Notes: generated from the sequence alone by a model not told the origin. Positions 10,218 through 19,113 are shown, counted from the stretch's first letter. The stretch: DNA of 47,159 nucleotides from Acholeplasma granularum ATCC 19168 (GCF_000526235.1 NZ_JAFR01000002.1:1-47159), one strand, 5' to 3'. A program made the numbers and translations.

Positions 10218-11825
10218 ATGCCAAACTATTTAAAACAGGATGAAAAATATAAAAAAACAGCAATTAGAGAAACGTTAGAGATAACTTTGACATACTTTGT
10301 TTTTGCTTATGCATATTTATGGGTGAGTGACTGGTTAATAAAAGAATTCATCAGTAATCCGGAATTATCTGGCATCATTCAAACAATAAAAGGATTTATA
10401 TCTTTAGGTTTAATAGGTATAGTTTATCATTTTATTGTATATCGCCGTATACATAGATTTTTATCAAATAATGATGAACTAAAAAAGTTAATAAAAGAAT
10501 TTGAAAGCCAAAATAAATTATTAACCGAACTAGAAGAAAAACACTTCCAAATTGCATATTTTGATTCACTTACAGGATTAATTAATAAAAACAGATTAAA
10601 AGTAAGAATTGATCGACTTGTTGAAAAAAAGGTACGTTTTGCTATGCTTTATATCGACATTGATGATTTTGGTGCAATTAATGAACTAAAGGGGCATGTT
10701 TGGGGAGATCAAGCATTAGTATTAATTGCTCGTGAGTTAGAAAAAATAGCTAAAGACCATATGGTTGCCAGAATGAGTGAGGATTCATTTGTTCTAGTTT
10801 TTTTAAATTATGAATCTACTGAACATGTTAATGAACTTGCTCAAAAATCGATTAATGCAATTAAAAATTTAATGGCAGAACAAAGTGAGGCTTACTTTTA
10901 TTCAGCCTCTGCAGGGGTAGCACTTTATCCTGAACACGGTAGTGATTATGATGAGGTTTTAAGATATTCAAATCTTGCTTTATCAGCAGCAAAGAAAAAT
11001 GGTAAAGATCAATATGTTTTCTACAATAAATTTATGCATGAAGCTAAGCAAAGAGAATATGAACTGACCAATCAAATCATTCCATCGCTTGAAAATAATG
11101 AGTTTTATATTGAGTATCAACCAATATTAAGTTTTAAAACCAATGAAATCAATAAAATTGAAGCCTTAATGAGATGGATGCATCCAACAATGGGTTATAT
11201 TCCACCAAATGAATTTATTGCATTATCAGAAATATCTGGTTCAATTATGCAACTTACACATTTTTTATACGATACAGTATTTAATCAGTTAAGTATTTGG
11301 AAAAAATTAGGTAAGAAGATTAGAACAGATATAAACATATCACCTAAAGTACTCATGCATCCTAATTTTATTGAAGATCTACTATTTTATGTAGATAAAC
11401 ACAAAATAGATTCAGATCAAGTCATAGTAGAAATTACTGAGTCTATGGCACTTGATAATATTACGGATACAGTATTAGTTATTAAAGAACTTAAACAAAA
11501 GGGTTTCTTAGTTGCATTAGATGATTTTGGTAGTGGTTATTCATCGTTGACGTATTTTAAACACTTACCGGTTGATATTGTAAAAATGGATAAAGATTTT
11601 ATTGCAACAATTGATAAAAGCGAAAATGAAAGATATTTCTTAAAGTTTGTTTTAGATTTAAGCCATTCAATGAAAAAGGAAGTTGTACTAGAAGGTGTTG
11701 AACGTATTGAACAAATAGAGATACTAAAACAATATAATATTGACTATGTACAAGGTTTTTATTATTATAGACCAAGTAGTGTTGAATATTTAAATAAGCT
11801 ATTTGGATTAACTAATGAAGCATAA
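10218..11825 (+). CDS. membrane GGDEF-EAL protein, probable c-di-GMP phosphodiesterase
   Basis: 535 residues. Two N-terminal TM segments (~22-46 and ~55-77), a short coiled coil (~84-115), GGDEF domain (~118-275) and EAL domain (~285-530). The GGDEF signature is replaced by SEDSF, though DIDDFGAIN and GHVWGDQ are kept, so cyclase activity is unlikely. The EAL domain keeps EALMRW, the NIS Asn, VEITES, DDFGSGYSSL, KMDKDF and EGVE, so c-di-GMP hydrolysis is plausible. The degenerate GGDEF may bind GTP as a regulatory domain, as known in other such hybrids. A GAGG site lies 9 nt before the ATG. It follows two SHOCT membrane proteins in a probable operon. Confidence 0.9.
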   Translation: MPNYLKQDEKYKKTAIRETLEITLTYFVFAYAYLWVSDWLIKEFISNPELSGIIQTIKGFISLGLIGIVYHFIVYRRIHRFLSNNDELKKLIKEFESQNKLLTELEEKHFQIAYFDSLTGLINKNRLKVRIDRLVEKKVRFAMLYIDIDDFGAINELKGHVWGDQALVLIARELEKIAKDHMVARMSEDSFVLVFLNYESTEHVNELAQKSINAIKNLMAEQSEAYFYSASAGVALYPEHGSDYDEVLRYSNLALSAAKKNGKDQYVFYNKFMHEAKQREYELTNQIIPSLENNEFYIEYQPILSFKTNEINKIEALMRWMHPTMGYIPPNEFIALSEISGSIMQLTHFLYDTVFNQLSIWKKLGKKIRTDINISPKVLMHPNFIEDLLFYVDKHKIDSDQVIVEITESMALDNITDTVLVIKELKQKGFLVALDDFGSGYSSLTYFKHLPVDIVKMDKDFIATIDKSENERYFLKFVLDLSHSMKKEVVLEGVERIEQIEILKQYNIDYVQGFYYYRPSSVEYLNKLFGLTNEA

Positions 11826-11826
11826 T

Positions 11827-11862
11827 AAAAGCATCATTTCAATTGTGAAATGATGCTTTTTT
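11827..11862. terminator. bidirectional terminator
   Basis: AAAAGCATCATTTC (11827-11840) pairs perfectly with GAAATGATGCTTTT (11847-11860), with T-runs on both strands. It separates the convergent GGDEF-EAL and SHOCT genes. Confidence 0.93.
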
Positions 11863-11863
11863 A

Positions 11864-12544
11864 CTATTTATTTATTTGGTTTAATCGAGATTCAAATTCA
11901 TCTTTTGAAATTAAACCACGTTGATATAATCTATTTAATTCATCTAGTTTTTTATTTGATTCAGTATTAGTTACAACCTCAGGTGCTGGTCTTTCAAATA
12001 CTAATTGTTGAACAGCAAAGTAAGTTGCTAGAATAGCGATAACCTGAAATACCATTCTTAAGATAGATTGTAGTGAAAAAGATGTAACAAAAGGTGAGAT
12101 TGCAATTAAGAAAACAGCGGATACTAATAATGTTACTCTTACAAATGTTTTTGTAAATTTAAGTTCAAATCTAGTTTGCATGACATGAACAAGTATAAAT
12201 AGTGCTGCAATTTCAAATAAAACGTGACCTAAAAGTAAACCTAATGTAAAGATAACTTCAATTTCTACTGATTGTACGATATTTGATACTGCATAACTCC
12301 CAGTTATACCATATAAAATATTAAATGCACCATATATAACTAATACAATTGAAACGATTTTATCGAAAGATTTAAATTGTAATATAAGCATAAATGCTAC
12401 GGCCATTAAAACAAATGTGTCAAACTGATAACTTAGTGTTAAATAAGAGCCTTTAAAATAATTTTGTAGAACAAATGATGCAATCAGAGCTAAGACTAAA
12501 ATAATGCCTGCTGTAAGTAACCCCGTATGATAATTTTTTTTCAT
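11864..12544 (-). CDS. multi-pass membrane protein with C-terminal SHOCT domain
   Basis: 226 residues. About six hydrophobic segments fill residues 8-188, then a linker with a Pro/Glu stretch and a SHOCT motif (NKKLDELNRLYQRGLISKDE) at the C-terminus. Its SHOCT tail resembles the two proteins at 9328 and 9783, but the membrane part is larger and not obviously homologous. An AAAGGAG site lies 8 nt before the ATG on the minus strand. It shares a bidirectional terminator with the GGDEF-EAL gene. Function unknown. Confidence 0.82.
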   Translation of the reverse strand: MKKNYHTGLLTAGIILVLALIASFVLQNYFKGSYLTLSYQFDTFVLMAVAFMLILQFKSFDKIVSIVLVIYGAFNILYGITGSYAVSNIVQSVEIEVIFTLGLLLGHVLFEIAALFILVHVMQTRFELKFTKTFVRVTLLVSAVFLIAISPFVTSFSLQSILRMVFQVIAILATYFAVQQLVFERPAPEVVTNTESNKKLDELNRLYQRGLISKDEFESRLNQINK

Positions 12545-12689
12545 ATGTATAAATCTCCTTTACATTATGATATCAATAATTTTAAAATATTACAATTAAT
12601 ATATAATTAAATTATACTAGCAAAATATTAACTGATTTATTATTGATTTTGGTAATATATAAATATAGGATAATAGGGTGGTGAACTAA

Positions 12690-13580
12690 ATGAATTATGG
12701 AATTATAGATTTAGGATCAAATTCAATTCGGTTAGAAGTATTTAAGTATGATGGAAAAAAACTACATAATATTTATTCACACAGAGAGGTTATAGGTTTA
12801 GCAAGTTACTTATTACCCGAAGGTTATTTATCAGATTTAGGTATTGATACAGTAATAAGAGTTTTAAAAGAGTTTATAAACTTAAGTCAAAGTTATAACT
12901 TGGAAAAAATGTTTATAATTGCAACAGCAACCATTAGAGATGCTAGAAATCAAAATGAAATTGTTACTAGAATTAAACGTGCATCTAATTTAAATGTTGA
13001 AGTTCTAGATGAAGCTAAAGAAGGTATATATGGTTTTAAAGGTGTTGATATAGAATACCAAATAAAAAACGGTCTAATTTTAGATATTGGTGGTGGATCT
13101 ACAGAAGTTAGTGTTGTAATTGAAGAAGAACTAAAAGATGCGGTTAGCCTCAATCTAGGTTCTTTAAATGCATATATTACTTATGTTAAAGATATTCTGC
13201 CAAGTAAAGTAGAAAATGAACGTATTAAACAAGCAGTTTTCAAAGCATTTGAACAACATAAAATTGAACATAAAAAAATGGAACTTGCTTATGGTATTGG
13301 TGGAACAATACGTGCCGCACTTGTATTATTAGAAAACTATTATCAAAAGAAGTTTGATTTTATTACAAGAGCAAACATTAAAGATTTGATATCTAAAATA
13401 GATCCAACTAAAAAGAAAACTTATTTATCAATTATTCGTATGATTCCAGATAGAATTCATACTATTATGCCAGGACTAGTTATATTAGAATCCATTATGG
13501 ATTATTTTATGGTGGAAAAATTAATTGTAAGTAAATATGGTGTAAGAGAAGGATATTTGTTGGAACAAATTAATAAATAA
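12690..13580 (+). CDS. Ppx/GppA family phosphatase
   Basis: 296 residues, the length of a minimal Ppx/GppA catalytic unit without the C-terminal HD-like domain. The actin-like ATPase fold shows phosphate-1 motif GIIDLGSNSIRLEVF (4-18), ATATIRDARN (~72-81), and phosphate-2 loop LDIGGGSTEVS (~130-140), then GIGGTIRA (~201-208). Members hydrolyse polyphosphate or pppGpp; which one applies here cannot be told. GGTGGTG lies shortly before the ATG. It is convergent with clpB across a bidirectional terminator. Confidence 0.87.
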   Translation: MNYGIIDLGSNSIRLEVFKYDGKKLHNIYSHREVIGLASYLLPEGYLSDLGIDTVIRVLKEFINLSQSYNLEKMFIIATATIRDARNQNEIVTRIKRASNLNVEVLDEAKEGIYGFKGVDIEYQIKNGLILDIGGGSTEVSVVIEEELKDAVSLNLGSLNAYITYVKDILPSKVENERIKQAVFKAFEQHKIEHKKMELAYGIGGTIRAALVLLENYYQKKFDFITRANIKDLISKIDPTKKKTYLSIIRMIPDRIHTIMPGLVILESIMDYFMVEKLIVSKYGVREGYLLEQINK

Positions 13581-13587
13581 TAATAAA

Positions 13588-13619
13588 AATGGCCTTAAGC
13601 TATATGCTTAGGGCCATTA
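13588..13619. terminator. bidirectional terminator
   Basis: AATGGCCTTAAGC pairs with GCTTAGGGCCATT around a TATAT loop, with flanking A and T runs. It ends ppx (plus) and clpB (minus). Confidence 0.88.
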
Positions 13620-13622
13620 TAT

Positions 13623-15746
13623 TTAAATTGTTTTAATTGCTAATACATCATCCGTAACAATTAATTGATAATGTGTATTTGGAAGTATTGTTTCATTAAT
13701 AATATTTTTAGCAATAAATGTTTCTATATATCTTTGAATATAACGTTTAAGTGGTCTGGCACCAAATTGTTCGTTAAATCCGTTTTTAATAACGTATTTT
13801 TGAATATCTTCACCAAGTGTAATATATATTTGTTCGTTTTTAAGTTTATGTTCTAACTCATTTAACATCTTTCTTGTGATATCAACTTGTACTTTAAATC
13901 CTAATGGATTAAATGTGATGATTTCATCAATTCTGTTGATAAACTCAGGTTTAAATGATTGTTTAATGAGTTTATTAACTTTTTCTTTAGCATCAGTATC
14001 TTGATTTAATAGATATTCTGAACCTAGATTAGAAGTCATAATAATAACCGTATTCTTAAAGTCTACTACACGGCCTTGACCATCAGTTAAACGACCATCA
14101 TCTAGGACTTGAAGTAGTACGTTAAATACTTCAGGATGCGCTTTTTCGATTTCATCAAACAAGATGATTGCATAAGGCATACGTCTTATTTTTTCTGTGA
14201 GTTGACCACCTTGATCATAACCTACATATCCTGGAGGTGCACCAATTAATCGAGAGACGCTATGGCTTTCCATATATTCAGACATATCAATACGAACCAT
14301 ATGATTTTCTGAATCAAATAAGTTTTCTGCCAAACTTCTTGCTACTTCAGTTTTACCAACACCCGTAGGTCCTAAGAATAAGAAGGAACCAATTGGTCTA
14401 TTTGGATCTTTAATACCGGCACGATGTCTAATGATTGCATCACTTATAAGTTCTAGAGCATTGTCTTGACCTAATACTCTTTTAGCTAGACTTTGACGTA
14501 AGTTCTTCAATTTTTCTCTATCTCCTGATACAAGTTTAGTAACAGGAATATGAGTCCATTTACTTACAATTTCAGCGATGGATTCTTGAGTAACTGTTTC
14601 AGTTAATAGTTTATTTTCATTATCTTGGTTAGATAAATTTAGAATTTCTTTTTCTAGATTAGGGATTTTAGAGTATTGAAGTTCTGCAGCTTTTGAGTAA
14701 TTACCTGAATTATAAGCCGTATTTAATTCGTTTTTATAGTTTTCTAAAATTTCTTTTTTTATTTTTATATCATTTAAATGAGATTTTTCAGATTCCCACT
14801 GTGTTTTAAGATTTGATTCTTCAATCTTTAAAGAATCAATTTCTGTTTTAATTTTATTAAGTCTTTCTTTTGATAATGCATCGTTTTCTTTAGAAAGTGC
14901 TGATTTTTCTATTTCTAATTGAAGCATTCTACGTTGGACATCATCCAGCTCAACAGGCATTGAGTCAATCTCCATACGAATTGAAGCACAAGCTTCATCA
15001 ATAAGATCGATTGCTTTATCAGGTAAGAAACGGTCTGTAATATATCTTGATGAAAGGGTAGTTGCTGCAATAATTGCATTATCTGCAATGTGGACACCAT
15101 GGTGTGCTTCAAATCTATCCTTTAGACCTCTTAGAATTGAAATAGTATCTTCTTCAGTAGGTTCTAAAATAGTAATTTTTTGAAATCTACGTTCAAGTGC
15201 ACTATCTTTTTCTATATAGAGTCTGTATTCATTTAATGTGGTTGCCCCAATACAGTGTAGTTCACCACGAGCAAGCATCGGTTTTAAAATGTTAGATGCA
15301 TCCATTGCACCATCTGCACGACCTGCACCAACAATTGTGTGTAATTCATCAATAAATAAGATAATTTCGCCATTACTATCTTTTATCTTATTTAAAACGG
15401 CTTTAAGGCGTTCTTCAAACTCACCTCTAAATTTAGCACCTGCAACAAGTGCAGCTAAGTCTAGTTCATATACGGTTTTATTTTGAAGGCTAATTGGAAC
15501 GTCTTTATTTACAATTCTTCTTGCTAAACCTTCAACAATTGCGGTTTTACCAACACCTGGTTCACCAATTAAAACCGGATTATTTTTTGTTTTTCTTGAT
15601 AAAATTTTAATGATACGTCTAATTTCTTCATCACGACCAATTACTGGATCAATTTTACCATCTTTGACTAAGTCAACAAGGTTACGTCCGAATTTTTTTA
15701 GTATATCAGGATCTTTAGAATAATCATCTACTGGATTAAATTGCAT
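13623..15746 (-). CDS. clpB: ClpB disaggregase lacking the N-domain
   Basis: 707 residues against ~860 for full-length ClpB. It rescues aggregated proteins with DnaK. The protein begins directly at the first AAA+ module: Walker A GEPGVGKT (~62-69), Walker B ILFIDE (~131-136). A middle coiled-coil domain follows (~265-390), which distinguishes ClpB from ClpC/ClpA, then the second AAA+ with Walker A GPTGVGKT (~461-468), [10 protein letters not shown] (~527-536) and arginine finger region [11 protein letters not shown]. The Clp_N repeat domain is absent, as in some mollicute ClpB proteins. No frameshifted N-terminal remnant lies upstream: the promoter and CIRCE-like element directly precede the AGGAGGT site. 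The short form is therefore genuine. Confidence 0.95.
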   Translation of the reverse strand: MQFNPVDDYSKDPDILKKFGRNLVDLVKDGKIDPVIGRDEEIRRIIKILSRKTKNNPVLIGEPGVGKTAIVEGLARRIVNKDVPISLQNKTVYELDLAALVAGAKFRGEFEERLKAVLNKIKDSNGEIILFIDELHTIVGAGRADGAMDASNILKPMLARGELHCIGATTLNEYRLYIEKDSALERRFQKITILEPTEEDTISILRGLKDRFEAHHGVHIADNAIIAATTLSSRYITDRFLPDKAIDLIDEACASIRMEIDSMPVELDDVQRRMLQLEIEKSALSKENDALSKERLNKIKTEIDSLKIEESNLKTQWESEKSHLNDIKIKKEILENYKNELNTAYNSGNYSKAAELQYSKIPNLEKEILNLSNQDNENKLLTETVTQESIAEIVSKWTHIPVTKLVSGDREKLKNLRQSLAKRVLGQDNALELISDAIIRHRAGIKDPNRPIGSFLFLGPTGVGKTEVARSLAENLFDSENHMVRIDMSEYMESHSVSRLIGAPPGYVGYDQGGQLTEKIRRMPYAIILFDEIEKAHPEVFNVLLQVLDDGRLTDGQGRVVDFKNTVIIMTSNLGSEYLLNQDTDAKEKVNKLIKQSFKPEFINRIDEIITFNPLGFKVQVDITRKMLNELEHKLKNEQIYITLGEDIQKYVIKNGFNEQFGARPLKRYIQRYIETFIAKNIINETILPNTHYQLIVTDDVLAIKTI

Positions 15747-15778
15747 ATAAAATACCTCCTAATTAATATTTCAAACAT

Positions 15779-15821
15779 ATTATAATCTTAAACTTTGGCA
15801 CTGTCAAGTAATGAGTGCCAA
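15779..15821 (-). promoter_or_regulatory. clpB promoter overlapped by CIRCE-like HrcA operator
   Basis: On the minus strand TTGACA (15807-15802) and TATAAT (15784-15779) are separated by 17 nt. The inverted repeat TTGGCACTG-N9-GAGTGCCAA (15795-15821) has CIRCE's 9-9-9 layout and differs from the consensus TTAGCACTC/GAGTGCTAA by a symmetric A-to-G change and the inner base. The -35 lies inside the repeat, so HrcA bound there would block transcription. The heat-shock control is inferred from the family. Confidence 0.88.
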
Positions 15822-15844
15822 TAATGTGAATTAACGCAAATGTT

Positions 15845-15873
15845 TTGATAAGCTTAAAGCTATTTTGTATAAT
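15845..15873 (+). promoter_or_regulatory. trhO promoter
   Basis: TTGATA (15845-15850), a 17-nt spacer and TATAAT (15868-15873), 36 nt before the trhO start. Divergent from the clpB promoter. Confidence 0.78.
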
Positions 15874-15909
15874 GAATGATGTAATTAAAACCAAGAAAGA
15901 AGTTGTAGA

Positions 15910-16866
15910 ATGAAAGATAAATTTAGAGTATTATTATATTATAAATATAATTACATAAAAGACCCTGAAAGTTTTAAAAATGAACATTTAAAATTTTGTA
16001 AAGATTTAGGTATTTTAGGAAGAATTTTAGTATCGCATGAAGGTATTAATGGCACATTATCAGGTACATTTGAACAAACCGGTGCATATATGGATTATTT
16101 AAAAAGTTTACCTGGATTTGAAGATACGTTTTTTAAAATGGATGAAGTTGATGCGCATGCATTTAAAAAAATGCATGTTCGAGTAAAAAATGAACTGGTA
16201 AATTTAAGTTTGGAAGATGATGTAAATCCACTTGAGATTACAGGAAACTATTTAGAACCTAAAGCTTTTTTTGAACAAATGCAAGATCCTAACACAGTAG
16301 TAATTGATGCTAGAAATGATTATGAATATGATTTAGGTCATTTTAGAGGTGCAATTAAGCCAGAAATTAAAAACTTTAGAGAACTACCAAATTGGATTAG
16401 AGAAAATAAGACTAAATTTGAAGGGAAAAAGATTTTAACTTATTGCACAGGTGGCGTACGTTGTGAAAAGTTTAGTGGTTGGTTAATTAAAGAAGGCTTT
16501 TCAGATGTCAATCAACTACACGGTGGCATTCATCATTATGGTACAAATAAAGATACTGAAGGTAAGCTTTGGGATGGTAAAATGTATGTATTTGATGAAA
16601 GAATTGCTGTAGATATTAATAAACATGAACATGTAATCGTTGGTAGAGACTATTTTACAAATGAGCCTTGTGAAAGATATATTAATTGTTCGAACCCGGA
16701 ATGTAATAAACAAATATTAGCAAGTGAAGAGTCTGAAGCTAAATATTTTGGTGCATGTTCACATGCATGTAGAATACATCCAAGAAATCGTTACGTTATT
16801 AAACACAATATTTCTAAAGATCATTTATTAGCTCAAAGTTCATACTTAAATGAATCAAATATCTAA
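15910..16866 (+). CDS. trhO: tRNA uridine-34 hydroxylase (rhodanese family)
   Basis: 318 residues, the usual length of the TrhO/YceA family. Members make 5-hydroxyuridine at position 34 of certain tRNAs, an O2-dependent step towards cmo5U/mo5U. The N-terminal domain has [16 protein letters not shown] and [11 protein letters not shown] (~43-53). The central rhodanese domain has [18 protein letters not shown] (~135-152) and the catalytic loop [14 protein letters not shown] (~177-190) with the active Cys. The C-terminal region carries Cys pairs (CSNPEC near 260) that may bind zinc. It has its own promoter and terminator. Confidence 0.93.
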   Translation: MKDKFRVLLYYKYNYIKDPESFKNEHLKFCKDLGILGRILVSHEGINGTLSGTFEQTGAYMDYLKSLPGFEDTFFKMDEVDAHAFKKMHVRVKNELVNLSLEDDVNPLEITGNYLEPKAFFEQMQDPNTVVIDARNDYEYDLGHFRGAIKPEIKNFRELPNWIRENKTKFEGKKILTYCTGGVRCEKFSGWLIKEGFSDVNQLHGGIHHYGTNKDTEGKLWDGKMYVFDERIAVDINKHEHVIVGRDYFTNEPCERYINCSNPECNKQILASEESEAKYFGACSHACRIHPRNRYVIKHNISKDHLLAQSSYLNESNI

Positions 16867-16880
16867 AAAATAAAATAAAC

Positions 16881-16923
16881 ATAACCCATCAAAACAATTA
16901 AAAGGTTTGATGGGTTATATTTA
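16881..16923 (+). terminator. trhO terminator
   Basis: ATAACCCATCAAA (16881-16893) pairs with TTTGATGGGTTAT (16906-16918), followed by an A/T stretch with few consecutive T. The stem is strong and the T-run is weak. Confidence 0.72.
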
Positions 16924-16926
16924 TCA

Positions 16927-16955
16927 TTGACATTTCTTAGTTCAAACCGTATAAT
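16927..16955 (+). promoter_or_regulatory. tRNA-Cys promoter
   Basis: TTGACA (16927-16932), a 17-nt spacer and TATAAT (16950-16955), 14 nt before the tRNA. Confidence 0.86.
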
Positions 16956-16969
16956 ATAATAGCGTGTTT

Positions 16970-17044
16970 GGCCCCGTAGCCAAGCGGTAAGGCATGGGTC
17001 TGCAAAACCTTGATTCGTCGGTTCAAATCCGATCGGGGCCTCCA
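16970..17044 (+). tRNA. tRNA-Cys (GCA)
   Basis: 75 nt with encoded CCA. Acceptor GGCCCCG/CGGGGCC. The anticodon loop CTGCAAA carries anticodon GCA. The anticodon stem has a terminal U-U mismatch (TGGGT/ACCTT). Single-gene unit; it borders the accessory region that follows. Confidence 0.93.
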
Positions 17045-17091
17045 AAGAAATCTTGAATTGGTAGCGAAAAACTACCAAATAACACCAAATT

Positions 17092-17115
17092 ATGCCCTTT
17101 TAGGGCATTTTTTAA
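17092..17115 (+). terminator. tRNA-Cys terminator
   Basis: ATGCCC pairs with GGGCAT around TTTTA, then a T-run. A second hairpin, TTGGTAG/CTACCAA, lies just upstream at 17057-17077. Confidence 0.85.
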
Positions 17116-17123
17116 TAAAAATA

Positions 17124-17170
17124 GTCCATCTGAAAGTCTGTAACGACCTACAAGATGGACATTTATTTTT
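17124..17170 (-). terminator. hairpin, possible terminator at island edge
   Basis: GTCCATCT (17124-17131) pairs with AGATGGAC (17153-17160) around a 21-nt loop that itself contains TGTA/TACA. ATTTATTTTT follows on the plus strand, and TATTTTTATTAAA follows on the minus strand. It could end the minus-strand gene at 17213-17599. Confidence 0.5.
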
Positions 17171-17212
17171 GAAAATATAAATTGAAATTAAGTTGTGACA
17201 CGGGTTCGAAAT

Positions 17213-17599
17213 TTATAGATAAACGGAATATGTAACATCAACATTTTTATAACCAAGTTTCAAAGGTAATACAGATTCAATTAACTTATGATTATATTCA
17301 CCATTATCAAGAAGATTAAGTTTGATAGAAAAATTTGATATTGAGTGGATTGTAATTGCAGTGAATATTCTTTTGATTTCTTGTATGTCTAAAGAGTCAT
17401 CAATATTACGAATAAACTTAAAGTAACTTGGAAGATTGTTTTTTGCAGATAAAAGTTTAGTTTTGAAATTTAATAAGTCTATCTTTTCATTAGCATTTTC
17501 TAAATCAGCATCACAAACGGTTATACTTTCATTTAGGAATGATGTAATGTTTGCTGATAAATCATTCATATAAAATTTCATAGTAGAGATAACATCCAT
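17213..17599 (-). CDS. hypothetical protein, unrecognised
   Basis: 128 residues with mixed helical character, no membrane segment and no motif I recognise. No clear ribosome site precedes either possible start (17599, or an in-frame ATG at 17581), so this may be a decayed or N-terminally shortened gene. The bases just after its stop (17199-17210, plus strand) match 12 nt of a tRNA T-arm. First gene of the accessory region beyond tRNA-Cys. Function unknown. Confidence 0.45.
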   Translation of the reverse strand: MDVISTMKFYMNDLSANITSFLNESITVCDADLENANEKIDLLNFKTKLLSAKNNLPSYFKFIRNIDDSLDIQEIKRIFTAITIHSISNFSIKLNLLDNGEYNHKLIESVLPLKLGYKNVDVTYSVYL

Positions 17600-17685
17600 A
17601 AGTAGAGTAGTTAAGTTTTTAACAGTAATGCTTACGCTATTCTTTTTCTGCTTATTATAGCAATATAGGTTAATTAATCAACAAA

Positions 17686-17694
17686 TGATATAAT
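17686..17694 (+). promoter_or_regulatory. extended -10 promoter upstream of split peptide frame
   Basis: TGATATAAT is an extended -10 (TG at 17686-17687, hexamer 17689-17694) without a clear -35. Transcription would start about 17701, at the left edge of the 38-bp repeat, and read into the gene at 17798. Confidence 0.55.
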
Positions 17695-17700
17695 AACTAC

Positions 17701-17738
17701 AAAGAACATAAAGTACAAGAAAATGGTATCAATTCAAT
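17701..17738 (+). repeat. 38-bp inverted repeat, left copy
   Basis: Perfect 38-bp reverse complement of 21158-21195. The bases on both sides differ. In both copies it is read in the same coding frame and gives KEHKVQENGINS. The two copies enclose 3.4 kb of the accessory region. Confidence 0.97.
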
Positions 17739-17781
17739 AATGATTTACATTATGTTATTGTTGCCAGTTTTATTATTCTAG
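17701..17781 (+). pseudogene. start-less C-terminal half of a small membrane peptide
   Basis: The frame reads KEHKVQENGINSI and then a hydrophobic tail MIYIMLLLPVLLF, ending at TAG 17779-17781. No start codon precedes the charged part: the frame opens after a TGA at 17686 with four codons and no ATG, GTG or TTG. The only internal ATG has no ribosome site. The stop lies 16 nt before the GTG of the next gene, as expected for an operon partner. The matching N-terminal half, with a strong ribosome site, is at 21091-21213 on the other strand. See the finding on inversion. Confidence 0.6.
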
Positions 17782-17797
17782 TTTGAGGGGTAAAAAA

Positions 17798-18337
17798 GTG
17801 AAAAGGATTTGGAAAATCACAACTATAGCGTTTGTATTGCTCTTATTAGATTTTGGATTGACAACATATTATTTACTTAATTACGGTGATATAGTTTCAG
17901 AAGGGAATGTTGTTTTCAATAATAGTCAATATGGCTATTTAGTTTTCCCACTAAATATTATCTACCTCGTAATGATTTTTATTGCCTCAAAAATATATTG
18001 CAGATATAAGACTGTAGTAATAGAATCAATGGGTACCTTGAATTACATAAAAAGGTTATACACAAGTAATCACAGTTTATTTATTATAGTAAGTTTGTGT
18101 TTTACATTTATAGTGGCATCATTTGTCTCAAGATTTACTGCTATTTTAGATTGGGTAGTTTTTGGAATATATAAAGAAAATTTTTTCAATACCCAATATG
18201 CAATCATTAGATCTACTATGCCTATGGAAAGATATGATGTAGTAACAGGCATAATTGCTGGATTAGTTGCTATACCCTTATGGTTTCATATAGAATATTT
18301 AAAATCAAAGAAAGTGCTACAACAAAAAAACTCATAG
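17798..18337 (+). CDS. four-TM membrane protein, unrecognised
   Basis: 179 residues from the GTG at 17798, chosen because TTTGAGGGG lies 7 nt upstream. The in-frame TTG at 17783 overlaps that site and is less likely. Four hydrophobic segments (about 7-28, 44-62, 86-110 and 145-166) and a lysine-rich C-terminus are visible. There is no catalytic motif. It follows the hydrophobic half of the split peptide by 16 nt, an arrangement typical of small peptide plus membrane partner units. A role in peptide export or self-protection would be speculation. Confidence 0.7.
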   Translation: MKRIWKITTIAFVLLLLDFGLTTYYLLNYGDIVSEGNVVFNNSQYGYLVFPLNIIYLVMIFIASKIYCRYKTVVIESMGTLNYIKRLYTSNHSLFIIVSLCFTFIVASFVSRFTAILDWVVFGIYKENFFNTQYAIIRSTMPMERYDVVTGIIAGLVAIPLWFHIEYLKSKKVLQQKNS

Positions 18338-18463
18338 AAATATAATATTACTTTCGATGAGCATGGGGAATCCATATTAAAATCAAGTATAATAAAAAAA
18401 TTACATGTAAATTGTCTTACATGTATATATTAGGAAGAAGAGATTGGACTTATCATTGAGGGA

Positions 18464-18607
18464 ATGTATTTTACACACTTTTATGGATATTTTATTCGAG
18501 TTTGGAATAATGGAAATATCTATGAATTTAAAGTAATATATGGTAGAAAAATATTAACTAAAGATTACACACAGTCAATTGAACGTCATTTACCACAGCA
18601 AATCTAA
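18464..18607 (+). CDS. small ORF, 47 residues, unrecognised
   Basis: Begins MYFTHFYGYFIRVWNNGNIY, rich in aromatic residues, and ends at TAA 18605-18607. A GAGGG lies only 2 nt before the ATG; an upstream AGGAAGAAG would suit a start near 18443, where only ATT is available. An inverted repeat, ACATGTAA/TTACATGT (18403-18424), lies just upstream. It fills most of the gap between the genes at 17798 and 18652 and could be a small gene or a remnant of a longer one. Low certainty. Confidence 0.4.
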   Translation: MYFTHFYGYFIRVWNNGNIYEFKVIYGRKILTKDYTQSIERHLPQQI

Positions 18608-18651
18608 TCAATAAAGACTTTAATTGTATCAAAAGAACGGAGGAAATAAAC

Positions 18652-19113
18652 ATGAGAACCATTAAAAACAAGGTTTGGTTTAAGAAAAATATTTTACTTA
18701 GGGTAATGCTTATTATGAGTTTAGGACTATTAGCAGCATGTCAAAAAACACTTAGTATTACAGATTTTGATGGATTAGCAGACTTGCCTAGGAATCCAAG
18801 TAGAATTGTATTTGGAACAAATTCAAATAATTATGACGACGAGAACGGCATATATGGTGAACCAATTGAATATGAGATAGAAAGAGAAAAATCTTTTGAG
18901 ATAATAGAAAGATTATTTGACATCAAGTATAAAGCATATCCGAAAGGAACAGATATTGATTTATCTCCGATAATTAACTATTTGATTTTTTATACTGATG
19001 ATGGGGAGGAATGGACAGTGGATTTAGGATTAAGAAGACATAATGAGCGCTGGTATTATCCTACTAATGGTAAAGATTTAATAACCTTTTTACACGAATC
19101 AATAACACTTTAA
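18652..19113 (+). CDS. putative lipoprotein, unrecognised
   Basis: 153 residues. A long basic N-terminus, a hydrophobic stretch (~16-28) and lipobox LLAAC place a lipid-modified Cys near residue 30, so the mature protein should be anchored on the outer face of the membrane. The mature part is acidic, with RIVFGTNSNNYDD and a WTVDLGLRRHNERWYYPTNG segment; no family recognised. A strong GGAGG lies 8 nt before the ATG. It is 29 nt upstream of the gene at 19143, so the two probably form an operon. Confidence 0.75.
   Translation: MRTIKNKVWFKKNILLRVMLIMSLGLLAACQKTLSITDFDGLADLPRNPSRIVFGTNSNNYDDENGIYGEPIEYEIEREKSFEIIERLFDIKYKAYPKGTDIDLSPIINYLIFYTDDGEEWTVDLGLRRHNERWYYPTNGKDLITFLHESITL

Noticed and set aside
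15747-15794. Possible missing ClpB N-domain upstream of clpB
   Set aside because: The region holds the ribosome site and promoter only; no frameshifted Clp_N-like sequence is present, so the short ClpB is genuine.
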